From positions 1 to 7,161 of the forward strand of contig JAFGPU010000406.1 of assembly GCA_016936035.1 (NCBI GenBank): DNA of 7,161 nucleotides, written 5' to 3'. Position numbers and translations under genes: made by a program. Below, piece after piece: positions 1-6,920 of this stretch (position 1 is its first letter; every line of letters starts with the position of its first letter). The notes under the pieces were generated by a model. It had not been told where the DNA came from. It saw only the letters and a list, made by a program, of their open reading frames with translations, and did no database searches. Origin of the DNA: Acidimicrobiales bacterium (GTDB taxonomy: Bacteria; Actinomycetota; Acidimicrobiia; Acidimicrobiales; VFJN01).

Positions 1-33
1 CGTGGTGCTCGTGGTGCTCGTGGTGCTCGTGGT
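1..33 (+). repeat. 9-bp tandem repeat (cgtggtgct, about 3.7 copies)
   Basis: Three perfect copies of cgtggtgct (1-9, 10-18, 19-27) are followed by six bases of a fourth. The array is cut by the left edge, so total copy number is unknown. It lies in frame in the hemerythrin gene and encodes the E-H-H repeat on the minus strand. Nine bases is three codons, so gain or loss of units would keep the frame. Confidence 0.9.
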
Positions 34-508
34 CGCCGTGCATCGCCGCGAACATCTCGTGCGCCTCCGCGTCGGTCAGGCGGGCCTCGAGCATCGGCAG
101 GTACACCTCTTCCTCCTTGGCGAAGTGCACCGACACCAGCGCGTGCAGGCCGTAGAGCACCCGGCGCAGGTCGTCGGCAAGCTCACCGTCGACGTCGCCG
201 GTCGCGGCCAACCGCGCCCGGAGCGCTCCGAGCTGGGCGGTCAGCCGGTCGACCTCCACGTGGTCGCGGCTCATCGTCGCCGTGGCCTCGGGCGCGCCCA
301 GCACGCGCTGGACGACCGGGTACAGCGCGCGGTCCTCGGCGCCGGCGTGCGGTATCAGCTGGGTCGTCAGGAAGTCGTACGACGCGTCGACCTTGGCCCG
401 AAGGTCGTCGAGGTCGTGGCGGCCGACCGCGTCGCCCGCCGCCGCCAGCGCCGCGATGTGGGGCGTGAGCTCGGCGTGCTCGTCGCGCAGGGGTTGCGTC
501 GAGGCCAT
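1..508 (-). CDS. Hemerythrin (HHE) domain protein, 3' end cut by window edge
   Basis: Likely binds O2 or NO, or handles iron, through a non-heme di-iron centre in a four-helix bundle in the cytosol. No signal peptide or membrane segment is seen. The ATG is at 508-506, with an AGGAGGG Shine-Dalgarno at 523-517 and an 8-nt spacer. 169 codons are visible with no stop, so the gene runs off the left edge. Candidate iron ligands follow the family layout: H17 in helix 1, H54 and E58 (HAGAED), H83 (SRDHVEVD), and H128 with E132 (HFAKEEEVYLP). From residue 160 the protein becomes a repeated E-H-H tail (HEHHEHHEHH), which could bind Ni, Zn, Cu or Fe. The gene is divergent from the TetR-P450 unit and shares a 149-bp control region with it. 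Family assignment is firm. The ligand (O2, NO or iron) is unknown. Confidence 0.88.
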   Translation of the reverse strand, partial: MASTQPLRDEHAELTPHIAALAAAGDAVGRHDLDDLRAKVDASYDFLTTQLIPHAGAEDRALYPVVQRVLGAPEATATMSRDHVEVDRLTAQLGALRARLAATGDVDGELADDLRRVLYGLHALVSVHFAKEEEVYLPMLEARLTDAEAHEMFAAMHGDHEHHEHHEHH

Positions 509-540
509 GGCCAGAACCCTCCTGTCGGCGGGAGATCTGC

Positions 541-590
541 TGGTCGCACGGTACCGTCCGGACGTCGCCCGGGGCAGAGCCGAAGGTCCC
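541..590 (-). promoter_or_regulatory. Candidate hemerythrin promoter with DosR-like box
   Basis: Read on the minus strand, GGGACCTTCGGCTCT at 590-576 resembles the mycobacterial DosR/DevR hypoxia box (GGGACTWWAGTCCC), matching 10 of 14 positions. A TAnnnT-type -10 (TACCGT) lies at 553-548 and predicts a start near 541. The box centre at 583 is then about -42, where DosR-class activators usually sit. The -10 lies inside a perfect 10-bp palindrome, ACGGTACCGT (548-557). The sequence match and spacing are seen directly. Binding by a DosR homologue is inference, and no such regulator gene is in the window. Confidence 0.4.
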
Positions 591-602
591 GCCTTCTGCC
601 GT

Positions 603-632
603 TTGACCCGGGTGAATGAACGGTCGTTTAAT
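603..632 (+). promoter_or_regulatory. Candidate TetR promoter and overlapping operator
   Basis: TTGACC (603-608) is a good -35 match. TTTAAT (627-632) follows after an 18-bp spacer as a possible -10. The inverted repeat TGAACG-GT-CGTTTA (617-630), half-sites TGAACG and TAAACG, overlaps the spacer and -10. That is a typical place for a TetR repressor to block its own transcription. The predicted start near 639 leaves about 19 nt of leader before the GTG at 658. The short AT-rich patch stands out in otherwise GC-rich DNA. Confidence 0.5.
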
Positions 633-657
633 AGCGTGGGTGGGTCGCATCACGGGG

Positions 658-1482
658 GTGACCGCGGCGGAGACGCGCCAGCGGCTGTTGCAGGCGGCGG
701 CCGCCGCGTTCGAGTCGCAGGGGTTCGAGGGCACGCGCGTCGCCGACATCGCCGGCGCGGCGGGCGTCAGCAACGGCGCGCTCTACACCCACTTCGGGTC
801 GAAGGCCGAGCTGCTGGCCGAGGCGCTGCGCGACCACGGCTCCACCGAGCTGGCCTCGCTGTTCCTCGACGACCCCGACAGCACCGTGGTCGACCTGCTC
901 GTGCTGCTCGGCCGGGGGCTCATCGAGCGGCCCGCCGACCACGGCGCCCTCGTGGTCGAGGCGCTGGTCGCCGCCCGACGCGACGACGAGGTCGCCGGGA
1001 TGATGGGCGGCCACCTGCGCGACCGCCACGACTGGCTGGCCGGCGTCATCCGCGACGGCCAGGCGGAGGGCACCTTCGACCCCGAGCTCTCGCCCGAGGT
1101 CGTCAGCCGCTACTGCCTGATGCTGCTGCTGGGCTCGATCCTGCTGCGCGGGACGGGCCTGCCCGCCGTGGACGCGGACGAGTGGGCGGCCTTCGTGGCG
1201 CGTCTCGGCGACGCCCTGCGGCCGCGATCGCCAGCGCCATCCCGACCTGCCCCCACCGACACACCCCGGAGGTCCGCCATGAAGGTGCACGTCGACCAGG
1301 AACGCTGCCAGGGGCACGGACGCTGCTACAGCCTGGCGCCCGAGCTGTTCGAGCCCGACGAGATCGGCAACAGCGTCGAGATCGGTGACGGCACGGTGCC
1401 CCCGGGCCTGGAGGAGGCCGCCCGCAAGGCCGTCCTGAACTGCCCCGAGCAGGCCATCAGCCTCGAGGAGGATGCGACGTGA
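658..1482 (+). CDS. TetR-family regulator, frame continuous with downstream ferredoxin
   Basis: Residues 1-187 form a complete TetR-type repressor. The N-terminal helix-turn-helix is at about 25-57 (VADIAGAAGVSNGALYTHFG, then SKAELLAEAL), followed by an all-helical ligand-binding domain. The effector cannot be predicted. I chose GTG 658 over ATG 616 because the upstream stretch overlaps the promoter and operator, uses the locally rare codons TTA and ATA, and the family normally starts just before T-R-x-x-L-L. The Shine-Dalgarno is weak (GGGG at 654-657). No stop codon ends the domain: a 20-residue Pro/Arg-rich stretch (188-207) leads in frame into the ferredoxin (208-274). This could be a true fusion, a lost stop with independent ferredoxin initiation, or an assembly indel, since the +1 frame would stop at 1280-1282 with an ATGA overlap. 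It probably represses itself and the P450 unit. Confidence 0.82.
   Translation: MTAAETRQRLLQAAAAAFESQGFEGTRVADIAGAAGVSNGALYTHFGSKAELLAEALRDHGSTELASLFLDDPDSTVVDLLVLLGRGLIERPADHGALVVEALVAARRDDEVAGMMGGHLRDRHDWLAGVIRDGQAEGTFDPELSPEVVSRYCLMLLLGSILLRGTGLPAVDADEWAAFVARLGDALRPRSPAPSRPAPTDTPRRSAMKVHVDQERCQGHGRCYSLAPELFEPDEIGNSVEIGDGTVPPGLEEAARKAVLNCPEQAISLEEDAT
1268..1281 (+). promoter_or_regulatory. Internal ribosome binding site and start for ferredoxin
   Basis: GGAGG at 1268-1272 sits 6 nt before ATG 1279-1281, inside the continuous TetR frame. The following protein starts as family ferredoxins do (MKVHVDQERCQGHGRC), so this site supports a free ferredoxin even if the fused form is also made. Confidence 0.75.
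1279..1482 (+). CDS. Small [3Fe-4S]/[4Fe-4S] ferredoxin of the P450-partner type
   Basis: A 67-residue acidic electron carrier, expected to pass electrons one at a time from a ferredoxin reductase to the adjacent P450 in the cytosol. Three cysteines are present, C10, C16 and C55, in the pattern C-x2-H-x2-C...C-P (CQGHGRC, then NCPEQAI). The position of a usual fourth cysteine is taken by H13. Family members of this CxxXxxC(x)nCP type hold a [3Fe-4S] cluster, or a [4Fe-4S] cluster with an unusual ligand. Length is normal for the family. The stop TGA (1480-1482) overlaps the P450 GTG by 4 bp, and the P450 Shine-Dalgarno lies within the ferredoxin's last codons, which implies coupled translation. 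Upstream the frame is open into the TetR domain. Confidence 0.9.
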   Translation: MKVHVDQERCQGHGRCYSLAPELFEPDEIGNSVEIGDGTVPPGLEEAARKAVLNCPEQAISLEEDAT

Positions 1483-2717
1483 GCACGGACGACGGGTCCC
1501 AGGGCGTCGCCAACGAGGTCATCGAGGGCGCGGTCACCGACTGGGCGACCGACTTCGACCACACGTCCGAGGTGTGGGCCGCCGACCCGTACCCGATCAT
1601 CGCCGAGCTGCGTGAGCGGTGTCCCGTGGCGCACACCGAGCGCTACGGCGGCGCCTGGCTGCCGACGCGCCACGAGGACGTCGCCGCGATCGCGTACGAC
1701 ACCGACCGGTTCTCGTCGCGCTCGATCATCGTGACCAACTACCGGCCTCCCAAGGAGATGGCCCCGGTCGGCGGGGCGCCGCCCATCTCGTCCGACCCGC
1801 CCTTCCACCACGGGGCCCGCCGACTGCTGCTGCCGGCGTTCTCGCCCCAGGCCGTCGCCCGCCTCGAGCCGGGCGCCCGCGCCTACTGCGACGAGCTGAT
1901 CGACGCGCTCGAGGGGCGCGACGTCGTCGACGCCGCGGCCGAGTACGCGCAGCACATCCCCGTGCGGGTCATCGCCGACATGCTCGGGTTCCCCCGGCAG
2001 GACGCGGACGTGTTCCGGGGCTTCGTGCACGACGTGCTCGAGGGCGTCAACAAGCCGCCCGAGGAACGGCTCGAGACCATGCAGGGCCTCTTCGACTACC
2101 TGCGCGCCCAGATCGAGGACCACGTCGCCCACCCGCGCGACGACCTGACCACCTACCTCATCGACGTCCAGATGGACGGCGAGAAGCTCGAGCCGGCCCA
2201 CGTCGGCGGCACGATGGCGCTGCTGCTCCTGGCCGGCATCGACACCACCTGGAGCGCCATCGGGTCGTCGCTGTGGCACCTGGCCCGCACGCCCGCCGAC
2301 CGCGAGCGGCTGGTGGCCGAGCCTGGTCTCCTTCCCACCGCCATGGAGGAGCTGCTCCGGGCCTACGCCCCCGTGACCATGGCCCGCCTGGTGAAGGAGG
2401 ACATGGACTGGAACGGCTGCCCGATGAAGGCCGACGACTGGATCCTGCTGTCGTTCCCGGCGGCCAACCGCGACCCCGAGCTGTTCGACGACGCCGACCG
2501 GGTCGTGATCGACCGGGAGATCAACCGCCACTCGGCCTTCGGCCTCGGCATCCACCGGTGCCTGGGCTCGCACCTCGCGCGGCTCGAGCTGCGCGTGGCG
2601 TTGGAGGCGTGGCTGAGCCGCTTCCCGGTGTTCTCGCTGGCCGACCCCGACGCCGTCACCTGGTCGCCCGGCCAGGTGCGCGGCCCGCGCCGCCTGCCGC
2701 TGGCCATCGGGCGCTGA
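1479..2717 (+). CDS. Cytochrome P450 monooxygenase
   Basis: A soluble 412-residue class I bacterial P450 with no membrane anchor. It should insert one oxygen atom from O2 into an unidentified hydrophobic substrate using electrons from the preceding ferredoxin. All core motifs are present: the C-helix DPPFHHGARR (106-115, with H110 and R114 at the heme-propionate positions), I-helix AGIDTT (252-257, D255/T256 for O2 activation), ExxR (E291-R294), and heme loop FGLGIHRCLG (354-363) with C361 as the thiolate ligand. GTG 1479 is supported by a strong GAGGAGG Shine-Dalgarno at 1465-1471 with a 7-nt spacer. It overlaps the ferredoxin stop by 4 bp and ends 1 nt before the flavoenzyme start, so all three are almost certainly co-transcribed. 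I cannot assign a CYP family or substrate (steroid, terpene, fatty acid and xenobiotic are all possible). Confidence 0.96.
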   Translation: MSTDDGSQGVANEVIEGAVTDWATDFDHTSEVWAADPYPIIAELRERCPVAHTERYGGAWLPTRHEDVAAIAYDTDRFSSRSIIVTNYRPPKEMAPVGGAPPISSDPPFHHGARRLLLPAFSPQAVARLEPGARAYCDELIDALEGRDVVDAAAEYAQHIPVRVIADMLGFPRQDADVFRGFVHDVLEGVNKPPEERLETMQGLFDYLRAQIEDHVAHPRDDLTTYLIDVQMDGEKLEPAHVGGTMALLLLAGIDTTWSAIGSSLWHLARTPADRERLVAEPGLLPTAMEELLRAYAPVTMARLVKEDMDWNGCPMKADDWILLSFPAANRDPELFDDADRVVIDREINRHSAFGLGIHRCLGSHLARLELRVALEAWLSRFPVFSLADPDAVTWSPGQVRGPRRLPLAIGR

Positions 2718-2718
2718 C

Positions 2719-3852
2719 GTGCGCACTGCCGCCACCGAGTTGGTGGGCATCGACCTGCCCATCTTCGCGTTCTCGCACTGCCGCGACGTGGTCGCGGCGG
2801 TCACCAACGCCGGCGGATGCGGGGTGCTGGGCGCGGTCGCCCACAGCCCCGAGCAGCTCGACATCGACCTGCGCTGGATCGAGGACCAGGTCAAGGGCAG
2901 GCCCTACGGGATCGACCTGCTGGTGCCCGAGAAGTTCGTCGGCGCTGACGAGGGCGGCCTCGACCGGGACAGCCTGGCCGGGTTGCTGCCCGAGGAGCAC
3001 AAGCGCTGGGTCGACGACCTGCTGGCCCGCTACGACGTGCCGCCGCTGCCGGAGGGCGGCGAGGCCGGGCGCGGCGTCGGCGGCATGCGGGTCGACCCCA
3101 AGAGCATGGCGCCCCTGCTCGACGTGTGCTTCGACCACGCGCCCCGGCTGGTGGCGTCCGCCCTCGGCCCGCCGCCGCCCCACTTCCTCGACCGGGCGCA
3201 CGCTGCCGGCGTGCCGGTGGCGGCCCTGGCCGGCACGGTGCACCATGCCCAGCGCCACGCCGAGGCCGGCGCCGACATCATCGTCGCCCAGGGCACCGAG
3301 GCCGGGGGGCACACCGGCCAGATCGCGACGATGGTGCTGGTGCCCGAGGTGGTCGACGCCGTCGGCCCCCGGCCCGTGCTGGCCGCCGGCGGCATCGCCA
3401 ACGGTCGCCAGCTCGCTGCGGGCATGGCGCTGGGCGCGGACGGCGCCTGGTGCGGCTCGGTGTGGCTGACCACGGCCGAGGCCGAGGTGCCGCCCTTCAT
3501 CCAGGCCAAGTTCCTCGCCGCCGGCCTGGGCGACACCGTCCGGTCGCGGTCGCTGACCGGCAAACCCGCCCGCATGCTGCGCACGGCGTGGACCGACGAG
3601 TGGGAGCGCGACGACGGTCCGGGCCCGCTGCCCATGCCCATCCAGCCGCTGCTGGTGGGGCCGGCGCTGTCGCGCATCGGGCGGGTCGCCGGCACGCCCG
3701 GCACCGGCGGGAACGACCTGATCACCTACTTCGTCGGCCAGGTGGTCGGCAGCATGCGCAGCGTCCGCCCGACCCGCCGGGTCGTGGAGGAGATGATCGA
3801 CGAGTTCATCGACGCGGTGCAGCGCCTGAGCGGCTTCCTCGAGGGTGGCTGA
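2719..3852 (+). CDS. Nitronate monooxygenase-like FMN enzyme
   Basis: A 377-residue flavin-dependent TIM-barrel protein of the nitronate monooxygenase / 2-nitropropane dioxygenase family. True members oxidise alkyl nitronates to carbonyl compounds and nitrite, but many relatives have unknown substrates and FabK-type enoyl reductases share the fold. Family signatures: LPIFAFSH near the N-terminus, QGTEAGGHTG (191-200, H198 at the catalytic His position), AAGGIANGR (222-230) and ALGADG (237-242) for FMN phosphate binding. A polar, acidic stretch at about 71-128, longer than in compact family members, precedes the LLDVCF strand. From memory it resembles the roughly 375-residue mycobacterial branch of the family. 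GTG 2719 is 1 nt after the P450 stop with no good Shine-Dalgarno, so translation is probably coupled. Context suggests it acts in the same pathway as the P450. No terminator hairpin was found after it. Confidence 0.88.
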   Translation: MRTAATELVGIDLPIFAFSHCRDVVAAVTNAGGCGVLGAVAHSPEQLDIDLRWIEDQVKGRPYGIDLLVPEKFVGADEGGLDRDSLAGLLPEEHKRWVDDLLARYDVPPLPEGGEAGRGVGGMRVDPKSMAPLLDVCFDHAPRLVASALGPPPPHFLDRAHAAGVPVAALAGTVHHAQRHAEAGADIIVAQGTEAGGHTGQIATMVLVPEVVDAVGPRPVLAAGGIANGRQLAAGMALGADGAWCGSVWLTTAEAEVPPFIQAKFLAAGLGDTVRSRSLTGKPARMLRTAWTDEWERDDGPGPLPMPIQPLLVGPALSRIGRVAGTPGTGGNDLITYFVGQVVGSMRSVRPTRRVVEEMIDEFIDAVQRLSGFLEGG

Positions 3853-3967
3853 CCTGGCGCGCCGCCGGGTACGCGTGGGCGAACCGGTCTCACCATCTAC
3901 GACGACACCCCACCGACCTGCCAATCTGGCACTCCGATCACTCGCCGACGAGAGGAAGCACCGACTG

Positions 3968-4210
3968 ATGTCCGACTACGTCATCCCCGACCCGGAGCCG
4001 AAGGAGATCGACGAGAAGCTGTCGATCGAGCTGCGGCACCTCGCCGAGAACGCCGTGCTCAAGGGCCACCCGTCGGGCAACGAGAAGTGCGAGAACTGCC
4101 TGTACTACCTGGAGAACACCGCCGAGATCTCGTACTGCTGGCACCAGAAGCTGCGCATCCTCGTGGGCGCCGAGTGGTGGTGCCAGTGGTGGGAGAAGAT
4201 CCCGGAGTAG
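3968..4210 (+). CDS. HiPIP-like small iron-sulfur protein, no signal peptide
   Basis: An 80-residue protein with four cysteines spaced C41-x2-C44-x12-C57-x14-C72 and aromatic residues packed round the last one (WWCQWW, 70-75). High-potential iron-sulfur proteins use C-x2-C-x(about 14)-C-x(about 13)-C with a G-W-C-x-x-W end, so a buried [4Fe-4S] cluster is the best guess. The small subunits of benzylsuccinate synthase carry a similar fold. Classical HiPIPs are exported by Tat; this one starts MSDYVIPDPEPKEIDEKLSI, acidic with no twin-arginine or hydrophobic segment, so it should be cytosolic. ATG 3968 follows AGAGGAAG (3951-3958) by 9 nt. The frame opens further upstream (GTG 3845), but that part is Arg/Pro-rich and unlike a protein N-terminus. 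The 115-bp gap after the flavoenzyme shows no convincing promoter or terminator, so it may belong to the P450 unit or stand alone. Function unknown. Confidence 0.8.
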   Translation: MSDYVIPDPEPKEIDEKLSIELRHLAENAVLKGHPSGNEKCENCLYYLENTAEISYCWHQKLRILVGAEWWCQWWEKIPE

Positions 4211-4227
4211 GCCGCCACCTCGCGGCC
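4210..4227. terminator. Hairpin between convergent genes, possible bidirectional terminator
   Basis: GGCCGC (4210-4215) and GCGGCC (4222-4227) form a perfect 6-bp G/C stem with a 6-nt loop. It lies exactly between the HiPIP-like stop (4208-4210) and the stop of the convergent globin (4232-4230). There is no T-tract on either side, so it is not a classical intrinsic terminator, though such short hairpins are common between convergent genes in high-GC genomes. Confidence 0.45.
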
Positions 4228-4229
4228 GG

Positions 4230-4646
4230 TCAGGCGGGCAGCTCGACCTCCTGGCCGATGATCTGCTGGCTGTGGACCCGGGCCACGTTGTCGGCCACCT
4301 CACCGGCCCGGTCGGCATACGGCCCGGTCCAGCCCAGCTCGAGCGTCTCGTGGAACAGGCTGAGCCACCGCTCGAAGTGCGCGGGGGTGAACGCCCGCTG
4401 GGCGTGCACCAGCATGTGGGCCCGGAAGGGGTTGCCGGCGTAGCCGGGCATGCCGAGCAGCACCCGGCACCAGAACGCCGTCAGCTTGGGGAGGTGCTCC
4501 GACCAGTCGACCTGGGCGACGTCGTTGAACATGGGGCCGAGCAGGTCGTCCTGGGCGACGTCCCCGTAGAAGCGCCGCACCAGCTCGGCGATCTGGTCGG
4601 GGCTGTCGAGGTCACGGGTGGGGGCGGGTCGCGGGGCGTCGCGCAT
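4230..4646 (-). CDS. Group III truncated haemoglobin (2-on-2 globin)
   Basis: A 138-residue cytosolic heme protein. Group III members such as Campylobacter Ctb bind O2 and NO and are linked to microaerobic growth and nitrosative stress. Conserved positions fit by comparison with Ctb: Y27 (B10, in FYGDVAQDDLLGPMF), H51 (E7, in SEHLPKL), H77 as proximal F8 (GNPFRAHMLV), and W94 (G8, in FERWLSLF). The stretch KLTAFWCRVLLG is also typical. The N-terminal 15 residues are a Pro/Arg-rich extension with no motif. The ATG at 4646-4644 has AGGAG at 4656-4652, spacer 5 nt. It is convergent with the HiPIP-like gene and divergent from sufB, with 94 bp between the globin and sufB starts. The peroxidase, NO dioxygenase or sensor role is not decided by sequence. 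Confidence 0.92.
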   Translation of the reverse strand: MRDAPRPAPTRDLDSPDQIAELVRRFYGDVAQDDLLGPMFNDVAQVDWSEHLPKLTAFWCRVLLGMPGYAGNPFRAHMLVHAQRAFTPAHFERWLSLFHETLELGWTGPYADRAGEVADNVARVHSQQIIGQEVELPA

Positions 4647-4685
4647 CGGTGCTCCTGTCGCTGCTGACGGCGAACGTGGGCTGTG

Positions 4686-4715
4686 GTGATAGTTCTAGCA
4701 TCTGATAGACATAAT
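4686..4715 (+). promoter_or_regulatory. Candidate suf promoter with palindrome in the spacer
   Basis: CATAAT (4710-4715) matches TATAAT at 5 of 6 bases. GTGATA (4686-4691) is a 4 of 6 match to a -35 box, 18 bp upstream. The spacer holds an imperfect 16-bp palindrome (4694-4709, pattern TCTAxCAxxTGxTAGA, 12 of 16 bases symmetric). A protein bound there would block polymerase, as Rrf2-family SufR/IscR repressors do at suf promoters elsewhere. The half-site does not match a motif I can name. The predicted transcription start near 4722 leaves a leader of about 19 nt that carries GAGGAG (4731-4736) before ATG 4741. Confidence 0.5.
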
Positions 4716-4740
4716 GCGGACATCCACCACGAGGAGCGTC

Positions 4741-6916
<2,176 letters not shown>

Positions 6917-6920
<4 letters not shown>

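Noticed and set aside
616..657. ATG 616 as the start of the TetR gene
   Set aside because: The stretch overlaps the inverted repeat and the -10, contains the locally rare codons TTA and ATA, follows an in-frame TGA immediately upstream, and gives residues not typical of TetR N-termini. GTG 658 is preferred.
1326..2894. Long open frame on the minus strand across the P450 and ferredoxin
   Set aside because: It is antisense to clear genes; its Val/Gly/Arg/His-rich composition is the usual mirror of GC-biased codons, with no recognisable domain.
1619..3469. Plus-strand open frame in another phase through the P450 and flavoenzyme
   Set aside because: Arg/Pro/Ala-rich translation with no motif; the overlapping phases hold the true genes.
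2656..3924. Long minus-strand open frame across the flavoenzyme
   Set aside because: Same mirror effect opposite a gene with clear motifs; no domain seen.
3845..3967. GTG 3845 as the start of the HiPIP-like gene, overlapping the flavoenzyme end
   Set aside because: The extra 41 residues are Arg/Pro-rich without motif, while ATG 3968 has a Shine-Dalgarno and begins the well-structured acidic sequence.
3853..3967. Promoter or terminator between the flavoenzyme and the HiPIP-like gene
   Set aside because: I found no convincing -35/-10 pair or hairpin; only the Shine-Dalgarno near 3951-3958 is supported.
4714..4740. ATG 4714 as the start of sufB
   Set aside because: It overlaps CATAAT and would translate through the GAGGAG ribosome binding site. 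ATG 4741 fits SufB N-termini.
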